A stretch of DNA of 64,000 nt from Lathyrus oleraceus (taxonomy: Eukaryota; Streptophyta; Magnoliopsida; Fabales; Fabaceae): the NCBI RefSeq assembly GCF_024323335.1, contig NC_066579.1, forward strand, positions 356,516,900-356,580,899, given 5' to 3'. Shown here in pieces: positions 11,191-23,762 of the stretch. How positions within the stretch are numbered: the first letter of the stretch is position 1; every line of letters starts with the position of its first letter. Both the position numbers and the translations under genes were made by a program. The notes beneath the pieces were generated by a model. It was given only the letters and a program-made list of their open reading frames with translations, was not told the origin of the DNA and made no database searches.

Positions 11191-12642
11191 CTAGAAACAA
11201 TCATCCAAAGCTCGGGTCACAGGAAGATAAGATGTGCGAAGCCTCTTCACCTCCCTCTCGTAGGCTGCCTCCATATCGGCCTTCTCTTTTGCGAGTCGAT
11301 CATACCTCCTCTTCCAGAACTTAGAAGACTGAGGAAGTAGAGAAGTCCATACATCATCAGGGTCATCAATAACCTGATGCTCAAGAAACTCAATCAACGC
11401 ACCCGTCTCCTTAATCTGCTGAAGCAACTCTTCACGTTCACGGATCCAGGCACGTGAACGGTCTTCGTCTCTCAACTCCTCTACTCCTTGATTAGGGAGG
11501 GTTGAAGGTCCAGCCATAATCATAGGTGTAGGTCTCGGATACTCGTAAGGCATGAGATACTCAGACGCCCTCTTCCTAACCCAAACAGTGTAAGGCTCCA
11601 AAGCGATGCAATTCTTAGGACCCAACTCTTTCCTTCCTTTCCTATGAATCTTGCGCCATGCGCGGACCATCCTAGCTTTCAAGCCTTGGGGATCTTTACC
11701 ATCCTGAAAGAATACACCCTCTAACAGAATGTTATTGGGTTTATCCTTTAGGGGGAATCCAAGCTGCCAACGTGCCAAAACAGGATTGTAGTTAATCCCA
11801 CCACATGTACCAAGAAGAGGTACATTGGAGAATTCGCCACAAGAGTCAATAATCTGCACACCATCATACACACGGTTATACCAAGAGATATCATCATTAG
11901 TGAGAGACATGAGTCTCGTGGACCACCGTAGACATCCCTTATTCTCCTTGAAGGCGATCGTCTGCGGTAAGTGAGAAATAAACCACTTATACAATAGAGG
12001 AAAATAACACACAATGGTGCCACCACCCTTTGCATTCCTCATATGCAAAGAGAAATAGGTATCGCCCAACAGAGTCGGAACGGGATTAAGAGTAGAGAAA
12101 ATCCTAATAGCATTCACATCCACAAACTTGTCGATGTTGGGGAATAATACTAGCCCATAGATGAGAAGTACAAATATGGCCTCAAAGACGTCCTCACTCA
12201 TGGCCTTCCCATACATAGTAGCTTGAGCAATGAGGAACTCAGAAGGGAGACCTTGAATTCCACCTTTGGTAGTCATATGAGCACCAACCAGAGATTCATC
12301 TATGTGCAACATGTCTGCTATCTCTTGTGAAGTAGGAATACTCTCCAAGCCACTGAACGACACCTGATCTAGAATAGGTATACCCACAAGATAAGCATAC
12401 TCCTCAAAGGTAGGCAAAAGCTGGAAATCCGGAAACGTGAAGCAACAGTACAAGGGATCATAAAACTGCACCAATACACTCATCAATCCTTCATCCACCT
12501 GAGTGGTCAGAAGAGGAAGAAGCTTCCCGAAACGAGCCTTGAAACCCAAGGGATCTAATACATAAGATGTCAAATTCCTTAACTCTTTCAAGTCTGGTTG
12601 TCTGAAATTGTATTTCTTTGTATTCCTTCTTTGTCTTTCCAT
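11191..12642 (-). CDS. Ogre copy A ORF1 protein
   Basis: This intact 483-residue reading frame begins at the ATG at 12642, the same start position relative to sequence as in copy B (MxxxRRNTKKYNF). The N-terminal 330 residues have the FYDPLYCCFTFPDF...LPTFEEYAYLVGIPI and KGGGTIVCYFPLLYKWF motifs shared by all three Ogre copies. The phrase order resembles the plant mobile domain family; annotation pipelines often give such proteins a domain-of-unknown-function label. The C-terminal 100 residues are charged and probably coiled coil. ORF1 upstream of gag is characteristic of Ogre; its function is not established. It is the only fully intact protein gene of copy A. Confidence 0.85.
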   Translation of the reverse strand: MERQRRNTKKYNFRQPDLKELRNLTSYVLDPLGFKARFGKLLPLLTTQVDEGLMSVLVQFYDPLYCCFTFPDFQLLPTFEEYAYLVGIPILDQVSFSGLESIPTSQEIADMLHIDESLVGAHMTTKGGIQGLPSEFLIAQATMYGKAMSEDVFEAIFVLLIYGLVLFPNIDKFVDVNAIRIFSTLNPVPTLLGDTYFSLHMRNAKGGGTIVCYFPLLYKWFISHLPQTIAFKENKGCLRWSTRLMSLTNDDISWYNRVYDGVQIIDSCGEFSNVPLLGTCGGINYNPVLARWQLGFPLKDKPNNILLEGVFFQDGKDPQGLKARMVRAWRKIHRKGRKELGPKNCIALEPYTVWVRKRASEYLMPYEYPRPTPMIMAGPSTLPNQGVEELRDEDRSRAWIREREELLQQIKETGALIEFLEHQVIDDPDDVWTSLLPQSSKFWKRRYDRLAKEKADMEAAYEREVKRLRTSYLPVTRALDDCF

Positions 12643-13547
12643 GTCTGAAAATTTTGCAAATAAACCCCCTTAAGTTCCTTGAAAATTTTCTTATTATTTT
12701 GATGATATGAATGCAAATGGGTGCATGAATGCATGAATGCAACAATCACACTCAAGGATCAAGCAAAGCACACCAAACAAAGGTCATGGGATGGGTCATA
12801 TTATCCTTAATATCAACCATCCATTTTGGTGGATTATGGTTTACACCTTATCAACACCCAAGTTCCATTGATATTAAGGATATCGGAACGGATCAACCAT
12901 GAATCAAGGGTTTGTTGCAAGTCACGAGCATGGAGTTTAGGTTAAGAACCACCCAAAAGGGAGTGTACTAAGGTTTAAACCTGCCAAACATGTTCTACAA
13001 GAGGTTCCCATAGTCATCATCCCATCTTTTGAATATTATCGGAGAAACGACTACTCGTATTCCAAAAATATTCTCAAGAGAGACTCTTATGAGTGTAGTA
13101 TCGTGTAACAATCGTATCAAATCTTACACTTGAACGACCTTCGCACTACATCCTAAGCATAGGTCAAGGTGGGTTTGGTAAACTAAGGTCCTTGGCTTCT
13201 AAGGTCTATATTGGAAAAGTAATGTCTAACCACAACTTACTTGTGTGACATTATTGATCCCAACATAACCTCCACCAAGTGAATGGACTTGCAAGTCAAC
13301 TTGCTAAGGAATAACTCCACACAAGTCGACAAGACTATGCCATTCTCCTATCCTAAGTGCACTCGAGTTCGGGTATAGAAATCATCTCACAAAGATCACC
13401 AAGCATACAAGGAATTAATATCAAGCAATTCAATCATTACACACAATACAGTAATCCCAAATTGCACAAAAATATGTCACAAAAAAATACACAATACAAT
13501 ACAACAAATATGAAAAGTAGGCAAAACACACTAGGCAAATTATTTCT
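12643..13547 (-). other. 5' UTR of Ogre copy A
   Basis: About 0.9 kb between the PBS and ORF1 on the minus strand. It matches the corresponding leader of copy B (17613-18468), including the last bases before the ORF1 start (AAGGAACT...TTATTTGCAAA). No gene is seen; the 13357-13635 frame on the plus strand is incidental. Confidence 0.75.
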
Positions 13548-13565
13548 TCCCCAGCAGAGTCGCCA
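13548..13565 (-). promoter_or_regulatory. primer binding site of Ogre copy A
   Basis: Minus strand TGGCGACTCTGCTGGGGA, six bases after the LTR end. The same 18-mer stands at 55982-55999 and, with one change, at 17595-17612. Ogre elements are reported to use a tRNA-Arg primer; I could not match the tRNA here. Confidence 0.85.
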
Positions 13566-13571
13566 TTTTTT

Positions 13572-15493
13572 TGTAGCGGGGTATTCGTTACCATTAGAGA
13601 TATTGACTAAATCCAAGGTAAATCATATAAGTTGAGTCGCCACCGCACTTCTTTTTATCCAAAGGAATGGTTAGAAAGCGAACAAAAACCTAAAAGTTTT
13701 ATCGAATCAAAAACTAGTAAAAATGTAAGAGATCTGGGTAAGGGGGTTGGTTATGCAATGGGAAGGTGTTAGGCACCCAAAGCATCCTAGGTACTCCTAG
13801 GGAGCCCTTTTCACATTTGTTGTAAGGTTGTTGTTTTTTTTTTGTGAAAATTCATTTGTGCAAACATGATTGAAGGGATGATAAAAGAATATACAAATTT
13901 ATTTACATTTTGTGTTTGAATGGATGAACCCATTGCCTACGTACCATCTTAAAAAAAAGATTAGGATCAAAACCTCGTAGTTCGGGGTAAACAAATTCAA
14001 ACAAAGTTGGTGAATTGATTGGTCCAAAAACTTTAAGGTCTTTTGTTACAAAGGGAGAAAACTCAACCTAAAACCACAAATCCACCATGTGAGGATAGCT
14101 TCAACATGCTAGTGAGGGGTTAACCCTATAATAAGCATGGAAGACTCATTGTCCACCACTAAGGATAAAGGTGAGTATTATATCTACCTCAAGGATAATT
14201 CAAACCTAATAGCTAATGGTTATAAAAAAAGGGTTTGATTAAGAAGGTGGCCATTGAAACCACAAAAAGTATTTGAATGGGTTATATTTACCAATTAAAA
14301 GTATTTACAAAAATATGGTTAAAGTGGATTAAAAGGTTCAATTCAAAATAAGTGTTATAAAAAATAAGTTTTGAAAATCAAAAGCATAAGGCTTAGGTTT
14401 CTAATGTTGAAAACAAAAGTTATTGTTTGCACAAAAAGTTTTGACTTGGGTTAGAATGGGGAAAAAAGGGTTAAATTCCTAAACATACAAGAGATAAGGG
14501 AAAAGAAAATAAAACCACATTAGGAGTTCCCCTCTTGAGATCTTATTAATGATCCAAGTAGCTCCCATCCTTTGGAATAAGCAGTCACAAACAAATATCT
14601 CAAGCTATTAAGCACAGGAAATCGGAATAAACCTCCAAGGGGTATCCCCCAAATCAAGTGGAACACCAGGCCATCTCTGCAAGAGTCATGTGAGCCCTCA
14701 CAAAAAAACTCAACAAACAGGTTAGAGAAACAAGATAGGGTAATCAAGAGTTGCCCCCAAATCAAAATGTAACCACATGAATCATGCCATTAAAATTCAC
14801 AAAAAAGCTCATAAAAAGCAACCAAGGGTAGGAGGCCTAAACCTCTTGTCAAACACATACATTAAAAGGGTATCAAAAAATTTCAGGTTGAAAGTATAAA
14901 GTAGTGGAAATAGGGCATACCTGATTGGGGAGGATCGATTGAAATTGAGTTGCACCCGTGAGGTTTGCAGAGCAATCTGAGGGTTTATATGAGAGGGAAT
15001 TGGTTCTTTGCCGATGAGTTCCCTTCAGCCTCTGGAGGTTGCTCTGAACTCTGTTAGCTCTTCTCTCACTTTCTTTTTCCTGCCAGGGTAATAGGAATGG
15101 TATCCTTTTGTTTCACTGAAACTCTGAATTTATAACCTGGTTTTTGTGGACCTGTGGGCTCAAATGAGAGAGGCCCAAGTCCAATTTTTTTTTGTTATAT
15201 TTTATTTATTTATTTATTTATTTCGTTTTTCTTCTTTTTTTTCTTTTTTTTTTTTTTTTTTTTTTTCTTTTTTTTTCGTTTTTTTTTAATTTAAATTTTT
15301 TTAAATTTTTTTTAGTAAACAAAAATAAGAGAAACAATGATGTATAATTCAAGCATGCTTGGTGATCTCAAACCAATCACAAGGAGTCCCACCCAAAGGC
15401 AAAGGGAACCAAGATGCTCATGATCCTTGAGGCTATGCAAATGCAATGTTATGATGCCATGAGGGATCTTAGGGTCAAAATTGGGGTCTTACA
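13572..15493 (-). repeat. 5' LTR of Ogre copy A
   Basis: This 1.9 kb LTR is paired with 2457-4353. It includes a long poly-T and TTTA-rich tract around 15185-15315 that is longer than in the other LTR. On the minus strand a TATATAA-like sequence occurs in the reversed GGTTTATATGAGAGG near 14983, a possible promoter. Confidence 0.93.
13744..13801 (-). promoter_or_regulatory. conserved LTR-end hairpin and CTAACACC block
   Basis: Second copy A instance. The hairpin CCTAGG-AGTA-CCTAGG is at 13786-13801 on the minus strand, followed by GCCTAACACCTTCCC. Confidence 0.6.
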
Positions 15494-17585
15494 GTGATGT
15501 TTGACTATTTGTTTGGTTCTTGGTCAAGATTGATTTGACTTTTGCTGGATTAAAATCATTGGATTTAGGGGATTGATGAAATGGACATTTCATCTCCCAA
15601 AATGAATGAATGATTTTAATTTGATAAAATTCCTCACATGACAAATTTGTGTTTCTCTCACTCCCCTCCCTCCTTCATCTGCATCCTTATTCTTTCCCAT
15701 TCCTTTCATTGACCAATGAAATCTTAAATATCCTAAGGCTAATTGATTCATCAATGACCTTGTATCAGATGGACCAATACAAGTATGGATGAGATAGGCC
15801 CGTCCCTTTTAATCTTTTCTTTTAGTGTGTGGTATGTTTTAAGAGTTTTGTTCATGATACCAAATCTCTAACATGCATTAACACCTAAATTTTTATTGCC
15901 CGGCCTCAGATAGTTGTGACTTCTACATAAGTCCAATTATGATTGCTTAACATAGAGCTAAACTTGACCCTAAAGGAATAGGATTCTAGCAAGTGAGATT
16001 GTAAGTCTCCCATCTTTCATGGTATTGTGTGGAAACTTGGCCTTTTTTCCTTCCTAAGAAAGATGTCTTGGTTCAAGGATCCATGCTTGGGAATAGATGG
16101 TTGAGTGTTCTCCAAAGAATGACTTAATCAATTAAAAAGAAAAACACTACTAACATTCAATTAACATTGACTAATATTTGACTAAATCTTATTTATATTG
16201 CTTTACTTTCAAGTCATTTACTTTATGCAATTTAATTTTCAATCATTTATCATTCATTGCCATTTACATCTCATTTAAATTGTTTATGTTTATGCCATTT
16301 TCACTTTGCTCATTTGAGTCATATATTGTGATTATATATATCTGTTTGTGCATTTTGATCTTTGTTTGTGGTCTTAGGACCTTAAAATACTTAATAAATA
16401 ACAAAAACCCTAAAAATGTCTGGTGGACTGTTGATCTTAATCTTAACTTTTGGACTTAGAACTAGGCAACATTCCCTGTGTAAAAAGTACTTGGCCAATG
16501 CCAACATTCTGAGACCAAGTTATTATGAACTAAGCCTTCATCTGATGCAAGTATTGAAGTTCTATTTGAATTCATCTGCTACATTATCTTGGTGTAAACT
16601 GTTATTTTGATCTTGTGTTTAACGCTTTATTCTGAGTTAATCAAGGAGTATTTCATCGGATACATGAGAAGACAAAGAAGACTGCTAGCTATGGGATTTG
16701 CTTGCTTGGATATGGCTATCTTTATTTAATGCCTTGATCTTCATGATGTCTGATATTACTAATTGCTTGATGATTATTGCTTGATTCAAAGTCCAAAGGG
16801 AAAGTGGGTTTTCTATATGAGATTCTTGTTTGTTGGATTGCATCCCATTGGTCAGGTCTTTTCAACTCTTAACTTTTAATTTTATGCTTAGGGTGGCCTC
16901 TTCATCTTCTCCCACTTCATAAATTTCAAAATCTCTCCCTCTTTTCAAAAAAATTCTTCGCCTGTGATTTCAAACTTAGACCTTATTTCAAATTAGAAAC
17001 TTTGGCCTTATGCCATTGAATTTTCAAATTCTTTCTTAAATCAAATTTGTAAATAAACTTAACCATATCGACTTAAAATTTTAAAATACAAAAAGAACTA
17101 ACAACTTCATTCAAACTTTTGGGTCTTTCAGGCCTTTCTTATTAACCCTTTTGTTAAAAGCAACTCACCAACTTTGAAATTGTTTCCACCAACTACGAGG
17201 TTTTGATCCCTCATTTTATGTTGGTATGTAGGCACAAGTTCGAAGGTCGTATCAAACACAAAAATATAATCAATAAATTCTTTTCTCATCCCCACACTCT
17301 ATTTTTTCTCAAACATCATTTATACCAAAAACACATACACACATAAAAAAAGGCTCCCTAGGAGTACCTACGACACTTTGGATGCTAACACCTTCCCTCT
17401 GTGTAACCAACCCCCTTACCCGTAATCTCTGGCATTTTATTAGTTTTGATTTGAAAACTTCTTATCTTTGGGTTTTGTTCGTACTTTTCCCTTTTCCTTT
17501 GGAAACAATAAAAGCGCGGTGACGACTCTGGTTTTATTAATGTCAAGTTTATCCATAGCTTGATGGTCATGAATTTACCGCTACA
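15494..17585 (+). mobile_element. Ogre copy B, 5' LTR, second part
   Basis: It starts with the repeated GTGAT and continues the LTR interrupted at 2456; the same continuity is visible uninterrupted at about 41870-42080 in the related LTR. It ends ACCGCTACA at 17585, ten bases before the PBS. The visible LTR totals about 4.5 kb. Short frames at 16178-16610 and 17385-17816 are not conserved. Confidence 0.88.
17357..17415 (+). promoter_or_regulatory. conserved LTR-end hairpin and CTAACACC block
   Basis: CCTAGG-AGTA-CCTACG (17357-17372, one mismatch in the stem) is followed by GCTAACACCTTCCC and GTAACCAACC. This copy is decayed, which may explain the mismatch. Confidence 0.55.
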
Positions 17586-17594
17586 GAAATTAAG

Positions 17595-17612
17595 TGGCGA
17601 CTTTGCTGGGGA
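17595..17612 (+). promoter_or_regulatory. primer binding site of Ogre copy B
   Basis: TGGCGACTTTGCTGGGGA differs by one base from the PBS of copies A and C and follows the LTR end by nine bases. Confidence 0.85.
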
Positions 17613-18468
17613 GTAGTCCTCAGTGGGTTTAGCCTACTTTTTATGTGTATATATGATTGTATATTTGATGTTTGTATATTTGTTTGTGTGATATAATTTG
17701 TATGTTGTGCTTGGTGATCTCTGTGTGGTGAGATAAGTTCTAACCAAAACATGAGTGAAGTTAAGATAGGAGGATGGTATAGTCATGTTCAACTTGTGTG
17801 GAGTAGTCCTTAACAAGTTGGCTTGAGACCCATCTACTCAGTGGAGACCCTTTTGGAGTTATTAATCTCACACAAGTTATTTGTGGTTAGGCATTACTTT
17901 CTCTGATTTGGGGTCCGAGAAACTGAGGACCGTAGAACATTTAACCCAACTTTTCCTATTTAGGACGTAGTGTGGAGACTGTTCAAGTGTAGACCTGATA
18001 ACAGTTGTTACACAATACTACACTCAGACGAATTTCTCTTGAGAATATTATGGGTTGATGAGTCAGTCATCCTAACCTGTAATATCCGATAGATGGGATT
18101 AAGACTCTAGAAACTTTTTAGAACATGATCTGCAGGTTTTTATCCTTAGTACACTCCTTTGGGATGGTTCTTAACCTGACTCCATGCTCGTGACTCACAA
18201 CAAACCCTTTGGTTCTTGGTTGATCCGATTAAGTCTCATCAATATCAACGGAACTTGGGTGTTGATAAGGTGAAAACCATAATCCACCAAAATGGATGAT
18301 TGATCTTGATGATGACTTGATCCATCCCTTGACCTTTGTTTGTGTTTGCCTTGTGTATGATCCCTTGTGTGTGATTGTTGCATTCATGCATACATGCACA
18401 TCATGACATTCATCATAGAAAATAAATTTCAAGGAACTAAGGTCTTATTTGCAAATATTTTCATACCA
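17613..18468 (+). other. 5' UTR of Ogre copy B
   Basis: Non-coding leader, similar to 12643-13547 on the other strand. Short frames at 18195-18432 on the minus strand are incidental. Confidence 0.7.
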
Positions 18469-19966
18469 ATGTATTGTGGACGAAGGAACACTAAGAAGTA
18501 CAATTTCAGATGTCCTGATTTGAAGGAGATAAGGGAGTTGTCAACTTTTGTATTAGATCCCTTGGACTTCAAGCAATGTCATGGGAAGCTTTTGTAAGTG
18601 ATATCTGCTGATGTAGTTGAAGGACTTCTGACTGTTTTGGTTCAGTTCTATGACCCTCTCTACTGGTTCTTCACTTTTTCTGATTATCAACTTGTACCTA
18701 CGTTAGAAGAGTAAGCCCATCTCTTGGTAATACTCGTATCTGACAAGGTACCTTTTAGTGGATTGGAGGAGATTCCCAGATCTCATATCATAGCTGAAGC
18801 TCTTCATCTGAAGAAATATGAGATTGATGCTCATTTGGTGAAAAAGGAGGAATTATGGGGTTGACTTCTGAATTCCTCATTCGTAAAGCTATTGTCTTTC
18901 CTCATTGGTAAAGCCATCTTTATATTGCTCATCTATGGTCTAGCTTTGTTCCCTAATATTGACGGTTTTGTCGATGTTAACCCCATTAGAGTTTTCTTGA
19001 TTGGGAATCATGTGCCTACTCTGTTGGGTGATATGTATTTATCTTTACATTTGAGGAATTCTAAAGGTGGTGGGACTATTGTGTGTTGTGTTCCTCTTTT
19101 GTACAAGTTGTTTATTTCACACTTGCCTCAGATGCCTGCTTTCTTGGAGAACAAACAATGTTTAAGGTGGTCTCAGAGACTTATGTCTCTCACCAATGAT
19201 GATAATTTTTGGTATGGTTCTGCATTGAGTAGCTTGGATATTTTTATCGACAATTATGGTGAATTCTCTAATGTGTCTTTCATTGGTACACAAGGAGGAA
19301 TCAACTACAACCCTGCTTTGGCTCATCGTCAACTTGGGTTTCCCTTGAGATATAAACCTAATAACACTCAATTAGAAGGTATTTTATATCAAGAGGGTAA
19401 AGATCCCCCAACATTTGAAGAAGAGGATGATATGTGCTTGGCATAATGGGCATAGGATAGGAAGATCCGACCTTGGACCGTGCAATTGTGTAGCTTTGGA
19501 AGTTTACACTATTTGGGTGAAGAAGAGAGATTTCGAGCTGAAGATGTCGTATGCTTGTAAAATACCTATGTCTTTGGTTGTGGCTAAGCCGTCAACTCTC
19601 CCTACCCAAGATGTAGAGGAGTTGGAAGACGCATTCGCCAAGATGAAGCAAGAGAGAGACATGTGGGAAGAGCAGCTCCATGCTTTGAGCCGAAAGCATG
19701 AGGAGTTACAACTTGAGTTGAAAGACAATGACACGCTTATTGGATGTCTTGAAGACCGAGCAGTGAAGAGACAGAGACAACCAGATGGTCCATCTTCCTC
19801 TAGTATGCCTCAGCCTTCCGTGGCTCGGAAGAAGATTGTTGATCAGCTTGTCCTTGAGAAATCTCATATGAATGCATCTTTTGAGTCAGAGATTCGACGC
19901 ATTCGAAGGAAGTATGCACCCACAGCCAGATCATCTGATACCATTGCTAAGGGATCCTTAGGATGA
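18469..19966 (+). pseudogene. Ogre copy B ORF1, degenerate
   Basis: It is homologous to the ORF1 proteins of copies A and C. It starts at the ATG before YCGRRNTKKYNF and shows FYDPLYWFFTF, FPNIDGFVDVNP and KGGGTIVCCVPLLYK. In-frame stops occur at about 18595, 18714 and 18861, and there is a frameshift near 19420-19446, where two open frames (18892-19446 and 19415-19966) overlap. The C-terminal part (EQLHALSRKHEELQLELKD) is a predicted coiled coil. It is not functional as written. Confidence 0.85.
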
Positions 19967-20186
19967 TTAGTTTCCTTTTCTCTTGTATTTATATTTTGGT
20001 TTCTGAAATTGTACTTAGTGTAATCCTTCCAAATTTTATGAATAAAAAGAGATTTTATGGTCAATCAAATTGTTACTATTGTTATTATTTAATAATTGAA
20101 AATAGATTTCAGATGTTCCTTGAAATTAAACAAACAAAAACATTGCATTTCATGCATAATTTGCATAGCAGGTTTTCTTCCGCCAT

Positions 20187-23100
20187 ATGTCTTATCGGTT
20201 ATTCTTCTATGCTTCAGCCAAGCTGACTCACCGATACAACACTCGCGCTAACCAACCGAAGATCATGGAGCACTTAGAGCAAGAGAATAAAGAGATGAAG
20301 GATGAAATTTCCAGGTTGACAGACTTGATAGAATCTATTATTGCTGCTCAAAATCAATCTTCACCAACTTCTGCAACTCCTCACCAGAGGACTGTCATTT
20401 CTGAGGTTGCTACCTCGACTGTTCCAGTTGCCTCTAGCTAGTCTGGTCCTTCAATGCGTGTTGGATTCCCTTGGGGAATTCCACCTAACTTTATGCCTGA
20501 AGGGTATGCACCCACTCTTGTTTCTCTATCGACATCTAGCCCGGTCATGTCAGTACCTCTTCCAGTTGTTCACACTTTGCCTTGTGTTAAGGACACCATC
20601 TACCACTCTGAGCCATTTGAGGGTCCAGACATGTACGAGAAAATGGATGAAATGAAGGATCAATTCCTTGAGTTGTGCAAAGAGTTGAGACTCTGAGTGG
20701 AAAAGACTTGTTTGGGAAGACTGTTGTTGAGCTCTGCCTAGTGCCTAATGTGAAAATCCCTATGAAGTTCAAGGTCACTGACTTTGAAAAGTATAAGGGA
20801 AACACTTGCCCGCTAAGCCACCTTGTGATGTACGCCATAAATATGTCAATTCAACTTGAAAATGATCAGTTGTTGATTCACTACTTCCAAGACAGTTTGA
20901 TTGGTGCTGCTTTGAGATGGTATATGGGGTTAGACAGTGCAAGTATTCATACTTTCAATGACTTGGGTGAAGCCTTTGTCAAGCAGTACAAATATAATGT
21001 TGATATGGCGCATGATAGAGAACAATTGAGATCTATGTCTCATAAGGATAAGGAGGCGTTCAAAGAGTATGCTTAGAGGTGGAGAGAGCTTGTTGCCCAG
21101 ATTAGTCCACCCTTGGAAGAGAAAGAGATGACAAAGATTTTCTTGAAGATGCTGAGTTCATTTTATTATGATTGTATGATTGCCAGTGACCCTAAAGACT
21201 TTACCGAAATGGTAAATATGGGGATGAGGTTAGAAGAGGGAGTCCGTGAAGGACGTCTGTCCAAAGAAGAAGCGTCAACCAGCAAGAAGTATGGGGGTAG
21301 TTTCTCCAAGAGGAAGGAGGGGGAAGCTAATTCAGTATCTGTGGGGAGGAAAAGGAGGCCTCATGTTAGAAAAAGTTCTCAACCTCGACAACATCAACAT
21401 CAAGTTTCTTCAGTAATTCCTGTATTTTCCAACAATTCCAACAACCAATCTGTTCTGATTCAACAACAACAACCGCAACAAAGAACCAACAACAACAACA
21501 ATAATAATCGAAAAAATTTTGAAAGGAAGAAGGTCTCCTTTGACCTTATTCCTATGTCATATGCAAAATTATATCCGTCTTTGGTTCTCAAGAGCCTCAT
21601 TCAACCCATAAATCCTTCACAAATTCCATAGCCACTTCCATGGTGGCTTAAACCCGAACTTCGTTGTGCCTTTCACCAAGGAGCCCCTGGCCATGATATA
21701 GAGAATTTCTATCCGTTGAAGTATGAGGTACAAAAGCTTGTGAAGAGTGGGATGGTGTCCTTTGAGGACCGAGCGCCTAATATGAAATCTAATTCGTTGC
21801 TTGCTCATGGTAATGTTACTGTCAACATGGTGGACGGTTGTCCAAGGAATTTCCAAGTATTCGATGAACGACGTATCCATACATCATTAGTGGAAATGAA
21901 TAGAACCTTGTGTTTGATTAGTGACTGTGAGTACGACCATAATGGTTGTGTAATCTGTAGTGTGAACCCCTGTAGGTGTATGATTGTCAAGAAATATATC
22001 CAAAAGTTGATGGATGAGAATGTAATCTAGATTCAACAGTCGAGGGATATAGATGATGTGAATGTGATTCTACCTATTTTCAAGACCCCTGAACGGGTAG
22101 TTATACTGTTTGACAGCAGCAGCAGTAGCAATGGCAATAGATCGATATCACCGTTGGTAATACGGTTAGCTGGCCCTGTGCCGTATACATCTGATAAAGT
22201 TGTGCCTTACCAGTACAACACCATGATGATTGAGAATGGTTAAGAGGTTCCTCTACCAGTGGCAGATTATATGGTAAATATTGTTGATATTGCGAAGGTG
22301 ACCCGTAGTGGTTGTGTGTTTGGTCCAGTTTTCTCGAAGGAAGTAGAAGATGTTGCAACCAGTAAGAAGGCAGACATTCCAGTGATGAATCCGGTTAGCA
22401 CTCCAGTGTGTCAGTCTGGTGAATCCAACAAACTAGAGGCTAGTGATGATGATGAAGTTTTGAAACTGATAAAGAGAAGTGAGTTTAATATGGTGGAGCT
22501 GCTACTCCAAACCCCGTCAAAAATCTATGTGCTGTCATTATTGATGAACTCTTAGGCACATAGGGAGGCATTACAGAAGGTGCTCGAGCAGGCTTATGTT
22601 GAGCATGATGTAATTGTGGATCACTTTGACCACATTGTTGCCAACATCACTTCTTGCAATAATTTGAGTTTTTATGATGAAGAGCTTCCTAAGGAAGGAA
22701 GAAATCATAATTTGGAGCTACATATTTCTATGAATTGTAAGGAGGACGCTCTGTCCAATGTGTTGGTTGACATTGGGTCATCTTTGAACATGCTTCCAAA
22801 TTCAACTCTGTCCAACTTTCCTATCAAGGCGCCCCAATGAAATACAGCGGCGTGATTGTCAAGGCATTTGATGGTTCCCGTAAAACCGTCATTGGTGAAG
22901 TGGATCTTCTAGTGAAAACAGGTCCGAGTGATTTCTAAATTACTTTTCAAGTGATGGATATCCACCCGACCTATAGCTGCTTGTTGGGAAGGCCATGGAT
23001 TCATGAAGCTAGAGCAGTGATGTTTACTCTACACCAGAAGTTGAAATTTGTAAAGAACAGAAAACTTGTCGTTTTTGGTGGAGAGAAGGCACTATTGGTA

Positions 23101-23513
23101 AGCCATTTGTCATCCTTTTCTCACGTTGACGTTGAGGAGGAGGTTGGGATGTCGTTCCAGGCCTTTTCTATTGCTGAGGAGAAGAAAACCGGGGCACCCA
23201 TATCTTCTTTAAAGGATGCGCAAAAGGCTATTGAAGCTGGCAGCATTGATCAGTGGGGTCGAATGATAGAGATTATTGAGAACAAGAATAGGGATGGATT
23301 AGGATTTCAACCAGGGTCGTTCAACATCAAAGCTGAAGACGTGCAACCGAGTTTCTGCAGTGGAGGGTTCATTCATGGGAATGATCAACACTCAGCTGCT
23401 GTAATTGAGGATGATGATGATGAAGACGAAGCTTGCGCCAAGTTTGTGACGCATGGCCAGACTTGAAACAATTTGGTTGTTGTTGATGTTCCTATTGTTA
23501 TTCATCGATCTAA
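20187..23513 (+). pseudogene. Ogre copy B gag-pro, degenerate
   Basis: It begins with the LTHRYNTRAN segment shared with copy A and continues through a retrotransposon Gag domain (about 20740-21270; KFKVTDFEKYKG, YFQDSLIGAALRWYMGL). Next come a Gln/Asn-rich stretch (about 21460-21520), a CxxH-type zinc-finger-like region and aspartic protease with LVDIGSSLNMLP at about 22763. A post-protease region follows with LLGRPWIHEA and a G-patch-like tail (WGRMIE...GLGF). Stops near 20439, 20694, 21075, 21629, 22028, 22553, 22938 and 23464 break it into pieces, and a frameshift lies near 20680. Copy C shows the intact version, a single frame of 1114 residues. Confidence 0.87.
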
Positions 23514-23762
23514 GTAATTTGTTTTTCATTTTTAAGAAAAATCCTTCTCCTATGCCTAAGGATGAAGTGAACATTGTTGGGCATCTCTATTATCATCAAT
23601 AAAATACAATTTTATTCATCAACATCTATGATGTTTTTATTTTTACTTTCTTGCTTTTCTGAAAATTGTAATCATAAAAAACATTATAAAAAAAAAATCC
23701 ATCTGCATAATATTTGGTCACAATTTACTTCTCTAAAATCAAAATATCAAATAACTATGCAG
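23514..23762 (+). other. Ogre copy B pro-RT intron (249 bp)
   Basis: The donor is TCTAA|GTAATT and the acceptor AACTATGCAG|G. A TAA stop is contained in the donor. Joining the exons keeps the frame and aligns with copies A and C. Confidence 0.82.

Larger units (their letters stand above)
2457..15493 (-). mobile_element. Ogre copy A, complete but coding-defective retrotransposon
   Basis: This 13.0 kb element lies in minus orientation, bounded by TG...CA and a 5-bp GTGAT duplication. Reading the minus strand, the order is LTR (13572-15493), PBS (13548-13565), ORF1, a gag-pro reading frame with most of gag and protease deleted, an intron, RT-RNase H-integrase with stops, a 3' UTR with tandem repeats, a hairpin and polypurine tract, and LTR (2457-4353). 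The two LTRs differ by only a few percent, most clearly in poly-T length, so insertion was fairly recent. Because gag is missing it could not move alone; it was probably mobilised by a related Ogre. The Tat/Ogre assignment rests on the extra ORF1, the pro-RT intron and the second RNase H. Confidence 0.92.

Noticed and set aside
11191..12642. Host gene similar to plant mobile domain proteins
   Set aside because: It sits between PBS and gag of a complete Ogre, and two further Ogre copies have the same gene in the same place.
13340..13640. Small plus-strand gene at 13357-13635
   Set aside because: It spans the leader, PBS and LTR end of copy A in the antisense direction.
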